DNA of 64,000 bases from the NCBI RefSeq assembly GCF_031624395.1, contig NZ_JAMQON010000001.1, forward strand, positions 1,054,001 through 1,118,000, given 5' to 3'. Made by a program: the position numbers and the translations under genes. Within the stretch, counting starts at the first letter, position 1; each line of letters begins with the position of its first letter. This DNA is from Halomicroarcula saliterrae (GTDB taxonomy: Archaea > Halobacteriota > Halobacteria > Halobacteriales > Haloarculaceae). Below are positions 16,569 through 24,893 of the stretch, piece after piece. The notes under the pieces are model-generated. The model had not been told where the DNA came from and ran no database searches. It worked only from the letters and a program-made list of their open reading frames with translations.

Positions 16569-16732
16569 CCGCCAGAAAGTCCCGCCCGTAGCCGGCTGGT
16601 CATACAGCGCTGGGTGGGACTGAAAGGGGCGGCTGGCTCCGGGAAGGCGGCTGACGCAAGCACTGCAACGAACGCAGTGAGCGAAGCGCGCAGCGAAGCC
16701 CCCGACTGGAGCCAGCCGGGGCTTTCTGGCGG
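16569..16732. repeat. Large palindromic intergenic element
   Basis: Outer arms ccgccagaaag (16569-16579) and ctttctggcgg (16722-16732) are perfect complements. Inside, ggctggctcc (16631-16640) pairs perfectly with ggagccagcc (16707-16716), while the overlapping ccagccgg (16712-16719) can pair with ccggctgg (16592-16599). A small hairpin CACTGC/GCAGTG is at 16661-16679. It fills most of 16446-16817, where no gene is convincing. The derived open frame (VGLKGAAGSGKAADAS...) looks like the false ORF such elements often give in haloarchaea. Confidence 0.6.
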
Positions 16733-16817
16733 GACACGCTGTTATACTCGAAAGTGGATCGAATAGATTTTTAGCGGCCACCAGCCCCGCTCTCGCTACA
16801 AAAACCGGTTTTTATTC

Positions 16818-17705
16818 CTAGAGCCACGGCGCGCGTTCCTGGTCGGGGTCGTACTCCACGGCGGCGCCCTCGTCGGTGCGCTCGTCGGCGGCCACTCCCT
16901 GTGAAGCGCCGCCGTCCGAGAACGCGGCGGTCAGGTCCACGCTGTCGGGGTGGTAGTCCTGGTGGCGTTCGCGGGCGTTCTCCGGGTCGAACGAGAGCAG
17001 GGCCGTGACGCCGAGCACCGCCAGAGCGACCGGGGCCTGGGTCGGCATCAGGCCGAGCACGGAGAGCGCGAGCACGCCCAGAGCGACGGCGCTCCCGAAG
17101 CGGAAGCGGTCGATGTCGACGGCGTTGCGCAGCCACGGGCTGGCGAGTGCGACGAGGAGCGCGAAGCCGACGCCGATGCCGGCCGTCGCAGCGGCGCGGG
17201 CCAGCATCTCGGGGTCGGCGTCGACCACCAGCGTCGCGCCGGAGGGGTCGACGCTGGCAAGCAGGCCAAGCCCGACGATGATAGCGGGCCGGGGAAGCAG
17301 TTCGCCAACGCGGGCGCTCGCGGTCTGGGCCGCGATGGCCATGATGACGATGCCGGCGAAGCGCTCGAACGTCGCGAGGTGGACCACGCCGGCGATAGTC
17401 GGCGCGATAGCTGCTTCGAGCACGGCTATGGGTATCAGCACGGCGCCGATGAGCAGGACCGCCGTGGCCTGCTGTCGGGGGCTGCCGTCCATCTCCGCGA
17501 GGACGACGGCGACCATCGCGGAGCCGCCGAAGACGAGCAGGCCCACTTCGAGCATGCCGGCCCAGGTGGTGAGCGCCCCGGCGAGGACGAGCACTGGAAA
17601 GATACCGTCGACGAGGGGCAGGCCCATCACCGTCGCGAGCAGTCGGCCGCCCCGACCGACCTGCCGCTCGATGTCCAGCGCGACCGGGTGTCTGGAGCTA
17701 CTCAT
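16818..17705 (-). CDS. Multi-pass membrane protein (DUF5794-like)
   Basis: A 295-residue protein with a short cytosolic N-terminus, about seven hydrophobic segments between residues 20 and 240, and a hydrophilic acidic tail of about 55 residues ending in DQERAPWL. I associate it with the haloarchaeal DUF5794 family from memory; function unknown. Its ATG is followed upstream by about 170 nt before a TATA-like element (aattatag, about 17877-17884), so it may have an unusually long leader. Confidence 0.7.
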   Translation of the reverse strand: MSSSRHPVALDIERQVGRGGRLLATVMGLPLVDGIFPVLVLAGALTTWAGMLEVGLLVFGGSAMVAVVLAEMDGSPRQQATAVLLIGAVLIPIAVLEAAIAPTIAGVVHLATFERFAGIVIMAIAAQTASARVGELLPRPAIIVGLGLLASVDPSGATLVVDADPEMLARAAATAGIGVGFALLVALASPWLRNAVDIDRFRFGSAVALGVLALSVLGLMPTQAPVALAVLGVTALLSFDPENARERHQDYHPDSVDLTAAFSDGGASQGVAADERTDEGAAVEYDPDQERAPWL

Positions 17706-18070
17706 CGACTGTCAGGGATGGGGATACCCCGATTCCCCGAGGGTGGCTGCTGCATCGTCGGAGCTGGCGACCCGCCAGTTCCGCTTCCCAGTACCCACCG
17801 AAAATGTATTCGTCGCCGTGGGGCACGTCGCTTGCCGGCCGGTGACTTCGGTGGTGGGTTGGGTGCAGCGCATGTCTATAATTACCTTTCATGAAGATAT
17901 AAGCGTTGTGTGAGAACCGGGACCACGCTCCGCGAAACGTGGGAATTTACCACATGCAACTGGACGTGTGTAGCGCGCAACGGCCTGTCATCGGACACCA
18001 CGGTATGAGTGTACAACACAGTCCATACGAGTCTCGCAACGTTTTTGGCCGGCCGTCTTGGACGACTTAC
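17706..18070. other. Divergent intergenic region with distant promoter-like elements
   Basis: No convincing gene. Near its middle, a minus-strand TATA-like aattatag (about 17877-17884) and a plus-strand gatataag (about 17895-17902) sit back to back around a short tcatga palindrome. Both lie about 170 nt from the genes they face (DUF5794-like and guaB). A weaker T-rich element (about 18039-18047) lies 25-30 nt before guaB and may drive a leaderless transcript instead. Confidence 0.4.
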
Positions 18071-19555
18071 ATGGCGAACGATTCCGAGCCTTTCTCCGAG
18101 AAACTCCGCGTTCCGGAGGCGTTGACCTTCGACGACGTACTGCTGCGACCCAAAGAGTCCCGGGTCGAACCAGACGAGGCCGACACCGCGACGCGCGTCT
18201 CCAAGAGCGTCGAGCTGAACGTCCCCGTCCTGACGGCCGCGATGGACACCGTCACCGAGAGCGACATGGCCATCGCGATGGCCCGCCAGGGCGGCCTGGG
18301 CGTGCTCCACCGCAACATGGACGACGAAGAGATGGCCGCCGAGATCGAGCGCGTCAAGCGCTACGACGAGCTCATCATCCGCGACGTGGTCACGGCCCAC
18401 CCCGAACAGACCGTCCGAGAGGTCGACAGGATGATGGACCGCCGCGGCGTCTCCGGTGCCCCTGTCGTCGACGACGAGACCGAGGAAGTGCTGGGTATCA
18501 TCTCCGGCACTGACATCCGGCCCTATCTCGAAGTCGGCGAGTCCGACGCCGTCACCGAGGCCATGACCGACGAGGTCATCACGGCCGCAGAGGACGTGAC
18601 ACCGCGGGAAGCGCTGGAGCTGATGTACGACCACAAGATCGAGCGCGTCCCTATCGTCGACGACGAGAACCGCCTCGTCGGCCTCATCACGATGCGTGGC
18701 GTCCTCAAGCGCCGCGAGTACGACGACGCGGCACGCGACCACGAGGGCCAGCTCCGCGTCGGCGCCGCCGTCGGTCCCTTCGAGGTCGACCGCGCCGAGA
18801 CTGCCGACGACGCCGGGGCGGACGTGCTGTTCATCGACTGCGCCCACGCGCACAACGCGAACGTCATCGACAGCGCCCGGGAGATCGAGGAAACCGTCGA
18901 GGCCGACGTCGTCGTCGGCAACATCGGCACCAGCGAGGCCGCCGAGGCCGTCGTCGACTTCGCCGACGGCGTGAAAGTCGGTATCGGCCCGGGCTCTATC
19001 TGTACCACCCGCGTCGTCACCGGCGCCGGGATGCCCCAGATAACGGCCGTCTCGCAGGTCGCCGACGTGGCGAGCCAGCACGACGTGCCCGTCATCGCCG
19101 ACGGCGGCATCCGCTACTCCGGCGACGCTATCAAGGCCATCGCCGCCGGCGCGGACGCGGTGATGCTCGGTTCCTACTTCGCCGGCACGGACGAGGCCCC
19201 CGGCCGAGTCATCCAGATGAACGGCAAGAAGTACAAGCAGTACCGCGGCATGGGTAGCGTCGGCGCGATGAACGAGGGCGGCGGCGAGCGCTATCTCAAG
19301 GAGGACGACGAGGACGAGGACTACGTCCCCGAAGGCGTCGAAGCCGCGACGCCGTACAAGGGGTCGCTGGCCTCAGAGCTCCACCAGCTCGTCGGCGGGA
19401 TGCAGTCCGGTATGGGCTACGTGGGCGCCGAGACCATCCCCGAGTTCAAGGAACGGTCGGAGTTCGTCCGCGTCTCCTCGGCCGGCCACCAGGAGAGCCA
19501 CCCCCACGACGTGATGATTACGGACGAAGCGCCCAACTACAGCCCCGACAGCTAG
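18071..19555 (+). CDS. guaB: IMP dehydrogenase
   Basis: A 494-residue enzyme with the N-terminal [10 protein letters not shown] signature, two CBS domains inserted at about residues 100-215, and the catalytic loop [15 protein letters not shown] carrying the nucleophilic Cys. The flap segment [10 protein letters not shown] follows. It oxidises IMP to XMP with NAD+, the committed step to GMP. The ATG at 18071 is chosen because the conserved sequence starts a few residues later; the long in-frame extension upstream to 17906 is not protein-like. Confidence 0.97.
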   Translation: MANDSEPFSEKLRVPEALTFDDVLLRPKESRVEPDEADTATRVSKSVELNVPVLTAAMDTVTESDMAIAMARQGGLGVLHRNMDDEEMAAEIERVKRYDELIIRDVVTAHPEQTVREVDRMMDRRGVSGAPVVDDETEEVLGIISGTDIRPYLEVGESDAVTEAMTDEVITAAEDVTPREALELMYDHKIERVPIVDDENRLVGLITMRGVLKRREYDDAARDHEGQLRVGAAVGPFEVDRAETADDAGADVLFIDCAHAHNANVIDSAREIEETVEADVVVGNIGTSEAAEAVVDFADGVKVGIGPGSICTTRVVTGAGMPQITAVSQVADVASQHDVPVIADGGIRYSGDAIKAIAAGADAVMLGSYFAGTDEAPGRVIQMNGKKYKQYRGMGSVGAMNEGGGERYLKEDDEDEDYVPEGVEAATPYKGSLASELHQLVGGMQSGMGYVGAETIPEFKERSEFVRVSSAGHQESHPHDVMITDEAPNYSPDS

Positions 19556-19592
19556 ACACAACGCTCTCTTTCTCGGCCGTCCCAGTGACAGT

Positions 19593-20030
19593 ATGACCCG
19601 CTACACCCATCACGTCGGTGGCGACGCGCGCCTCGTCGCGATGGCCCACACTGTCCGCCGAGCGGTGTTCATCGACGAGCAGGGTGTCACCGAAGCCGAG
19701 GAGATGGACGGGAAGGACGGGGTTGCGACCCACATCGTCGTCACCGACGACAGCGAGCCGGTCGCTACGGCGCGGTTCCGGTTCGTCGAGGAGACGACCG
19801 CCCGAATCGAACGCGTCGCCGTTCTCTCCGCGTATCGCGGCGAGGGGCTGGGTGCGAGCGTAATGGAAACCGCCGAGTCGATGATTCGCGAACGGGGCGC
19901 GACGTCGGCGTTCCTACACGGCCAACTGCGTGTCGCGGAGTTCTACGAGCGACTCGGCTACGAAGCGGTCGGCGAGCAGTTCGAGGAAGCGGGTATCCCG
20001 CACGTCGAGATGGTCAAGCCGCTCGACTGA
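19593..20030 (+). CDS. GNAT-family N-acetyltransferase
   Basis: A 145-residue single-domain acetyltransferase. The acetyl-CoA loop is in RIERVAVLSAYRGEGLGASV (about residues 70-89), and the C-terminal FYERLGYEAVGEQFEEAGIPH block is typical of the ElaA/YjcF-like branch. The substrate cannot be predicted. It follows guaB by 37 bp on the same strand and may be cotranscribed. Confidence 0.88.
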   Translation: MTRYTHHVGGDARLVAMAHTVRRAVFIDEQGVTEAEEMDGKDGVATHIVVTDDSEPVATARFRFVEETTARIERVAVLSAYRGEGLGASVMETAESMIRERGATSAFLHGQLRVAEFYERLGYEAVGEQFEEAGIPHVEMVKPLD

Positions 20031-20031
20031 A

Positions 20032-20277
20032 CTACTCGCGGCCGGCGACGAAGTAGGCGGCCACGACCAGCAGCCCCGGGACCAGGCCGACGAAGAACCC
20101 GAGCAGAGTCAACACACCCCAGACGGCGGCGTTGTCGTTGCCGCGGTTCTTCGCGTCGGTGTACACCCAGTAGGTCGCCGCGAGACCCGCGACGAACAGC
20201 ACGAGCCCGATGACCAAGATCAGGCCGACGATGATGAGTTCGGGACCGCCCGGTACCTGCAAAAGTGGGAGGGACAT
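20032..20277 (-). CDS. Small two-helix membrane protein
   Basis: An 81-residue protein with two transmembrane segments (about residues 14-35 and 50-74) joined by a short polar hairpin (YTDAKNRGNDNA). It resembles the small haloarchaeal phospholipase_D-nuclease-N/PLDc_N-like hairpins, but I cannot confirm the family. The ATG at 20277 is preferred to the GTG at 20286. It converges on the acetyltransferase gene with one base between stops. Confidence 0.6.
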   Translation of the reverse strand: MSLPLLQVPGGPELIIVGLILVIGLVLFVAGLAATYWVYTDAKNRGNDNAAVWGVLTLLGFFVGLVPGLLVVAAYFVAGRE

Positions 20278-20376
20278 ATTCGGCACTCATCAGTCACCAT
20301 GAAATATTTTCTGGTCGCTGACGACCGCTGTCGCCGAGGTGAACGCCGTGGCTAACACGCTACGGACGCAGGAAAG

Positions 20377-20579
20377 CGGGCCGGAAGGGATTTGAACCAC
20401 GGTCGGAGCAAGCTCCTCCCTGATTCAAACCCTACTGTTGTTTCCACTGCTCACTGTCGTTCACAGGGAAACGGGCCGGAAGGGATTTGAACCACCTGCA
20501 CTTCGCTCGCTACCGCTCGCTCGTGCCATCGTTCAAATCCTACTGTTGTTTTCACTGCTCACTGTCGTTCGCAGGAAAG
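20377..20579. repeat. Two tandem degenerate tRNA-Lys 3'-end units
   Basis: Units at 20377-20471 and 20472-20579 each start with the complement of the tRNA-Lys acceptor and T arm (cgggccggaagggatttgaa, as at 20580). A self-complementary core follows, then an opposite-sense T-arm-like ttcaaa, then a copy of the tRNA 3' flank (tactgttgttt...gaaa, 38-39 nt). They fill the gap between the small membrane protein and the tRNA, which holds no gene. Confidence 0.75.
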
Positions 20580-20653
20580 CGGGCCGGAAGGGATTTGAAC
20601 CCTCGACCGACGGCTTAAGAGGCCGTCGCTCTGCCAGACTGAGCTACCGGCCC
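20580..20653 (-). tRNA. tRNA-Lys (CTT)
   Basis: A 74-nt cloverleaf on the minus strand. Acceptor GGGCCGG pairs with CCGGCCC with discriminator G. The D stem is GCTC/GAGC, and the anticodon stem ACGGC/GCCGT encloses loop C-T-C-T-T-A-A (anticodon CTT). The T arm contains GGTTCAAATCC. There is no intron and no encoded CCA. A TATA element (gtatata on the minus strand) sits at 20680-20688. Confidence 0.96.
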
Positions 20654-20679
20654 TGCACTCATTGGTTGCGGAGGGGTTT

Positions 20680-20688
20680 GTATATACG
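20680..20688 (-). promoter_or_regulatory. TATA element of tRNA-Lys
   Basis: The stretch gtatatacg (plus-strand reading) lies 27-35 nt upstream of the tRNA 5' end at 20653, in an otherwise GC-rich flank. This is the expected spacing for archaeal TBP. Confidence 0.7.
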
Positions 20689-21115
20689 TTTCCTTTCGAC
20701 GGCGGAATCACCGCTCCGTACGTCGTCTTGTGGCGAAAAATAGCCGCCATGCCGACACGATCGGACCAGCGCCCGTCGGCTGTTGCTCCGAGTCGGTAGT
20801 TGGGCCCGCACTCGGACGTATCGAGTTTCCCGGCCACCATCGCAGCGGTCCCCGCTCGCGGTATCGTCCGTCGTGTAATCTGATCTTCCACTATATTCTT
20901 GCCATCGTGCGTATCTAGATACCACTCACCGAATTCCAGATACTCTCAGTTGCTGGTCGATAACATACGGATTCGGGGCGTACAGAGCGTAGAATAGTAC
21001 ACCCCCATCAGATCACGGTCGGACAGTTCCGGTCGGGTCAGCCACACTCCGGACGTCGTACGGCCCTACGGCGGGAACGCCGGATACCGAGCCTATCCCG
21101 GCGGAGACGGTGTGA
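20689..21115. other. Intergenic stretch without recognisable genes
   Basis: Short frames on both strands have no protein-like composition. A 12-bp perfect palindrome (gtatctagatac, about 20911-20922) sits in an AT-richer patch; nothing else stands out up to the promoter of the RCK-DHH gene. Confidence 0.4.
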
Positions 21116-21121
21116 TATAAG
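21116..21121 (+). promoter_or_regulatory. TATA element of the RCK-DHH gene
   Basis: The stretch atataa within gtgatataagtg lies about 27 nt before the ATG at 21147, which supports a leaderless transcript beginning at that ATG rather than at the in-frame ATGs at 21171 or 21180. Confidence 0.6.
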
Positions 21122-21146
21122 TGTGTGCCGACCACACTGATTCCCA

Positions 21147-22601
21147 ATGAGTGCTGCCAGTGGCATTACGATGGCCTCGATGTCTACCTACGCCATCCTC
21201 GGGTGCGGGAGCGTGGGCCACGCCGTGGCGGAGGAACTCGTCGACGAGGGCAAGGACGTGTTAATCCTCGACGCCGACGAAGGGCGCGTCGAGGCGTTGC
21301 GCGACCAGGACCTCAACGCACAGCAGGCGGATATCGCCGACGAACACGTCGCCGAGACGGTCAACGACAGGGACGTCATCCTCATCATGTCCCCCGACGT
21401 GACCGCCAACGCGGCGGCGGTCAAGAACATCCGCGCGGCGGACGACGACCAGTTCATCGTCGCTCGCGCGGACGACCCGGTGTCGGCCGACGAGCTGACC
21501 GAACTGGGCGCCGACGTCGTCATCAACCCTTCGGCCGTCATCGCGGACTCCGCGCTGCGGGCCCTCGAGACCGGCGAACTGGAGTACAAGGCCTCCCAGC
21601 TGGGCGACGTCATCGACGCGACAGAGGAGCGAATGGCCATCCTCATCCATCGGTCGCCCGACCCCGACTCTATCGCCTCCGCGGCGGCGCTGCGCGCCAT
21701 CGCGGAGAGCCGTGACGTCGAAGCCGACATCATCTACGAGGGGGAGATCGGCCACCAGGAGAACCGGGCGTTCGTGAACCTGCTCGGTATCGAACTGGCC
21801 TCCCGCGAGGAGGTCGACCTGACCGAGTTCGACACGTTCGCGCTGGTCGACGTCGCGAAGGGCGGCGAGCTGACCGTCGACGACATCGACATCATCATCG
21901 ACCACTACGAACACGAAGACGAGTACGACGCCACCTTCTCCGATATCCGACCGAACGTCTCGGCCACCTCGACTATCCTGACGAAGTACATTCAGGAGCT
22001 CGACCTCACGCTCGACCAGACCGTCGCGACGGCGCTTCTCTACGGTATCCGCGCCGAGACGCTGGATTTCAAACGGGACACGACGCCGGCGGACCTGACC
22101 GCCGCGGCGTATCTCTACCCCTTCGCCGACCACGACACGCTCGAACAGGTCGAGTCGCCGTCGATGAGCCCGGAGACGCTCGACGTGCTCGCCGAGGCTA
22201 TCAGAAATCGGGAGGTCCAAGGGAGCCACCTCGTCTCGAACGCAGGGTTCATTCGCGACCGGGACGCGCTCTCACAGGCGGCCCAGCACCTCCTCAATCT
22301 GGAGGGGATCACCACGACGGCGGTGTTCGCTATCGCCGACGACACCATCTACCTCGCCGCGCGCTCGAAGGACATCCGCATGAACATCGGGAAGGTACTC
22401 GCCGACGCCTTCGGCGGGATGGGCGAGACGGCCGGTCACTCGACGGACGCGAGCGTCGAGATACCGCTGGGCATTTTCACCGGGCTGGACACGAGCGACG
22501 ACAACCGCGATACGCTGCTAGAACTGACAGAGGAAGCCGTCAAACGAAAGCTGTTCGAGGCGATGGGCGTCGATAGCGGCGAAGGCTCGAACGGGAACTA
22601 G
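21147..22601 (+). CDS. RCK (TrkA-N) + DHH phosphoesterase protein
   Basis: A 484-residue two-module protein. An N-terminal Rossmann TrkA-N/RCK domain comes first (YAILGCGSVGHAVAEEL, with DAD at the end of beta2). A DHH/DHHA1-type phosphoesterase follows (ILIHRSPDPDSIASAAAL motif I; IIIDHYEHED, the DHH-like motif). DHH members cleave cyclic dinucleotides or short oligonucleotides. RCK domains bind NAD(H) or nucleotides, so the fusion may couple nucleotide sensing to hydrolysis. Its DHH triad reads D-H-Y. The start is fixed by a TATA element 27 nt upstream. Confidence 0.85.
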   Translation: MSAASGITMASMSTYAILGCGSVGHAVAEELVDEGKDVLILDADEGRVEALRDQDLNAQQADIADEHVAETVNDRDVILIMSPDVTANAAAVKNIRAADDDQFIVARADDPVSADELTELGADVVINPSAVIADSALRALETGELEYKASQLGDVIDATEERMAILIHRSPDPDSIASAAALRAIAESRDVEADIIYEGEIGHQENRAFVNLLGIELASREEVDLTEFDTFALVDVAKGGELTVDDIDIIIDHYEHEDEYDATFSDIRPNVSATSTILTKYIQELDLTLDQTVATALLYGIRAETLDFKRDTTPADLTAAAYLYPFADHDTLEQVESPSMSPETLDVLAEAIRNREVQGSHLVSNAGFIRDRDALSQAAQHLLNLEGITTTAVFAIADDTIYLAARSKDIRMNIGKVLADAFGGMGETAGHSTDASVEIPLGIFTGLDTSDDNRDTLLELTEEAVKRKLFEAMGVDSGEGSNGN

Positions 22602-22903
22602 GCCGGGACTTCTTCCTCGTCGGCCTCCTCGTCGGGCTGGTGGAGGCGTTCGACGATGTCGTTGACGATTACCACGTCGCCGACGGCCTGAACCCACCGG
22701 TACGGGATGATGACGCCGCGGGCGCTCTTGGTCTCGGCGTCGAACAGCTCGTTGTTCAGCTGGTGTAGCGCTAGCCCGGTGACTGTCTGGCGGTCGAGGT
22801 CGAGTCGGATGTCCTCGACTTCGCCGACAAAGACCCCGCTCTTCGAGTACACTTCCCGCCCCACCAGCGTCGTAATCTCCTGGGGAATCTTCTCAGTTTC
22901 CAT
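22598..22903 (-). CDS. PRC-barrel domain protein
   Basis: A 101-residue protein made of one PRC-barrel (LVGREVYSKSGVFVGEVEDI, then LDLDRQTVTGLAL and ARGVIIPYRWVQAVGDVVIV) with an acidic C-terminal tail. Archaeal stand-alone PRC barrels are linked to rRNA processing or, in haloarchaea, to CdpB-type cell-division proteins that bridge SepF. Either is possible and the sequence alone does not decide. It converges on the RCK-DHH gene with a 4-bp overlap. Confidence 0.85.
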   Translation of the reverse strand: METEKIPQEITTLVGREVYSKSGVFVGEVEDIRLDLDRQTVTGLALHQLNNELFDAETKSARGVIIPYRWVQAVGDVVIVNDIVERLHQPDEEADEEEVPA

Positions 22904-23034
22904 ACCCCTCCTCAGAACCGGGCGGGTATTAAATGTTCATTGCGCGTCAGACAGGCGTATGCAGTCCGACAGAACGAGCCCGTGACGGGCGGGCCGGGCG
23001 AGCGCTTTTGACTGCCGGCGCCCAACTGGACCTG

Positions 23035-23481
23035 ATGACCGAGGTCAGCGTGGCTATCGACGTGCCGGCGCCGCCGGAACTCATCTGGCGGGTGCTGACC
23101 GACACCGACGCGTACCCCAGGTGGAACACCCTGCTCTCGGTGCGCGGGGATCTGGCCGTGGGCGAACGGCCCGCCGTCAGGCTCTCGATTCCCGGCCTGC
23201 CGACCGTCCCCATCTCGCCGGAGATAACAGCCGTCGACCCCGAGCGCGCGCTCCGGTGGCGCTCTCGGCTGTTCGGAATCGAAGCCGACCACGCCTTCCT
23301 GCTGGAGCCGCTCGACGACGGCGGGACCCGGTTCGTTCAGACCGAGCAGTTCAGCGGTGTCGTCGCGGGGCCGGTCGTGGACCGGCTGGAACGCCACATC
23401 CGTCGGGGGTTCGAGCAGATGAACGTCGGACTGCGGCGTCGAGCGGTCGAACTACGGGACCGCGAGTCGCGGACGGAGTAG
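23035..23481 (+). CDS. SRPBCC (polyketide cyclase/START-like) protein
   Basis: A 148-residue helix-grip protein. The N-terminal strand VSVAIDVPAPPELIWRVLTD and the WNTLLS turn are typical, and the C-terminal long helix (VDRLERHIRRGFEQMNVGLR) closes the cavity. Members bind hydrophobic ligands; no catalytic residues are evident. The ATG at 23035 is chosen since conserved sequence starts there; the in-frame extension upstream to 22933 lacks conserved-looking residues. Confidence 0.82.
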   Translation: MTEVSVAIDVPAPPELIWRVLTDTDAYPRWNTLLSVRGDLAVGERPAVRLSIPGLPTVPISPEITAVDPERALRWRSRLFGIEADHAFLLEPLDDGGTRFVQTEQFSGVVAGPVVDRLERHIRRGFEQMNVGLRRRAVELRDRESRTE

Positions 23482-23482
23482 G

Positions 23483-24016
23483 TCACCGTCGGTCGATGTC
23501 GGCGTCGACGCTCAGTCGGATGCGGTCGCACGTCCCGTCGTCGACGGCGTCCCCGACCAGCGAGTAGATGCCGGTGATACCGTGGTCAGCGGCCAGCTCG
23601 GTCAGATGGTCGAGAAACCGAACGACGCGGCTCTCTGACGCGTACAGCAAGAAGACGTTGAGGTTCTCGACGAGCAGGTAGCCGTCGCCGTCGAGCGCCT
23701 CGAAGGCCCGGGAGAGGCGCATACTCAGCCCGGTCAGGTCGTCGGGAACCAGCGGGTCACAGGTCCACATCGGCCCGTCGTAGTCGGTGTCGGCCCCGGA
23801 GACGGGGATATGGGCCACGGCGTCGAGGTCGGCCCCGACCGACCGGAACTGGTCGGCGACGTTCGACGGCGACTCCGAGGAGACGACGATGAGGTTCCGG
23901 TACGCGCGCGCAGGGAGCTGTTCGATCGGCGACGCCATCGACGAGAGCGACAGCAGTACCTGTGTTCCGGGTTCCAGTGTGAGCTCGGTCGTCAGCGTGT
24001 CGTCGCTAGAGCTCAC
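23483..24016 (-). CDS. Haloarchaeal KaiC/RecA-like fold protein lacking a P-loop
   Basis: A 177-residue acidic protein. Its layout (VLLSLSSMASPIEQLPARAY, LIVVSSESP, GYLLVENLNVFLLYAS, then TGIYSLVGD) resembles the shortened RecA/KaiC-like proteins common in haloarchaea (DUF7504-type, from memory). The Walker A position reads SLSSMASPI, so ATP binding is not expected. These proteins are often found near signalling genes; function unknown. Convergent with the SRPBCC gene, one base apart. Confidence 0.6.
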   Translation of the reverse strand: MSSSDDTLTTELTLEPGTQVLLSLSSMASPIEQLPARAYRNLIVVSSESPSNVADQFRSVGADLDAVAHIPVSGADTDYDGPMWTCDPLVPDDLTGLSMRLSRAFEALDGDGYLLVENLNVFLLYASESRVVRFLDHLTELAADHGITGIYSLVGDAVDDGTCDRIRLSVDADIDRR

Positions 24017-24204
24017 GGTGTCCTCCGCCGGTCCGGTCGCTCACTCCGATAGACTGCATCTCCATCCCACCTTTTCGGTCCCCACCATGGGGAGTCATGC
24101 CAGTTTTAACGTAAATAATTTATGGAGCGAAGTAAGGCAATCCAGCGAACACGTTCCCGGTCCGTTTTCGACTCTTTCATGTAGGCGGTGGGCGACCGGC
24201 AACC

Positions 24205-24891
24205 ATGGGATTCGAGGTGCATCGGCGACTGAGCCGGGCCGACGCCATCACGCTGTGTAACGCGGTCGTCGGCTTCGCCGCCGGGGTCGTCGCCTTCACC
24301 GACCTCCACCTCGCTGCGAGGCTCCTCTTGCTTTCGGTCATCATCGACGCGCTCGACGGCATCACCGCCCGCAACGGGAACAGCTCCGAGGTCGGTCCGC
24401 TGCTCGACTCCATCACCGACGTGCTCTCTTTCGGCGTCACGCCGAGCCTGTTCGTCTACGTGGTGTTGCAGAGCGGATACGACGTCACACCGGCGACCGA
24501 CCCGGGGCTGTTCGTCGCGACCGCCGTCGTCGCCTCGCTGTACGCCGTCTTCTCCGTTCTCCGGACGGCGTTCTACACGACGTACTTCGACGGGGCCGAG
24601 GAACGGCCCGGGATGCCGAACTCGCTGGGCGCGATACTGCTGGCGACGGCGTATCTCGCCGGTGTCACGAACCCCCTCGCCATCGCCGTCGGCGCGGCCG
24701 TGCTGGCGGTCGCGCAGGTGTCGCCCTTCGATTACCCCAAACCCGGTGTGAAGACGGTCGGCCCCATGGGCGCCGTCCTGTTCGTCGCCGTCGTGGCCCC
24801 GAGGGCGTTCGGGCGGGCGGGACCACGCGCCATGCTCGTCATCGCCGCGCTGTTTTTCGCGCTCGGCCCGCGGTACTACTGGGCCGATTGA
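24205..24891 (+). CDS. pssA: Archaetidylserine synthase-like CDP-alcohol transferase
   Basis: A 228-residue membrane enzyme. The CDP-alcohol transferase motif is present (DALDGITARNGNSS, then EVGPLLDSITD, about residues 49-73) with the NGNSSEVG spacing typical of PssA. Several helices follow. It should join serine to CDP-archaeol. In Haloferax, PssA acts with the decarboxylase PssD and supports archaeosortase-dependent lipid anchoring; that link here is by homology. An AT-rich tract (taacgtaaataatttatgg, about 24106-24124) precedes the gene with a leader of about 60-70 nt. Confidence 0.85.
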   Translation: MGFEVHRRLSRADAITLCNAVVGFAAGVVAFTDLHLAARLLLLSVIIDALDGITARNGNSSEVGPLLDSITDVLSFGVTPSLFVYVVLQSGYDVTPATDPGLFVATAVVASLYAVFSVLRTAFYTTYFDGAEERPGMPNSLGAILLATAYLAGVTNPLAIAVGAAVLAVAQVSPFDYPKPGVKTVGPMGAVLFVAVVAPRAFGRAGPRAMLVIAALFFALGPRYYWAD

Positions 24892-24893
24892 CG

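Noticed and set aside
16194-16766. 190-codon frame across the zinc-ribbon gene and palindromic element
   Set aside because: It crosses the DUF5795-like gene antisense and the repeat; the C-terminal part is the typical false ORF of such repeats.
20377-20653. CRISPR-like repeat array
   Set aside because: Only three repeats are present, each derived from the tRNA 3' end, the spacers are self-complementary, and there are no cas genes.
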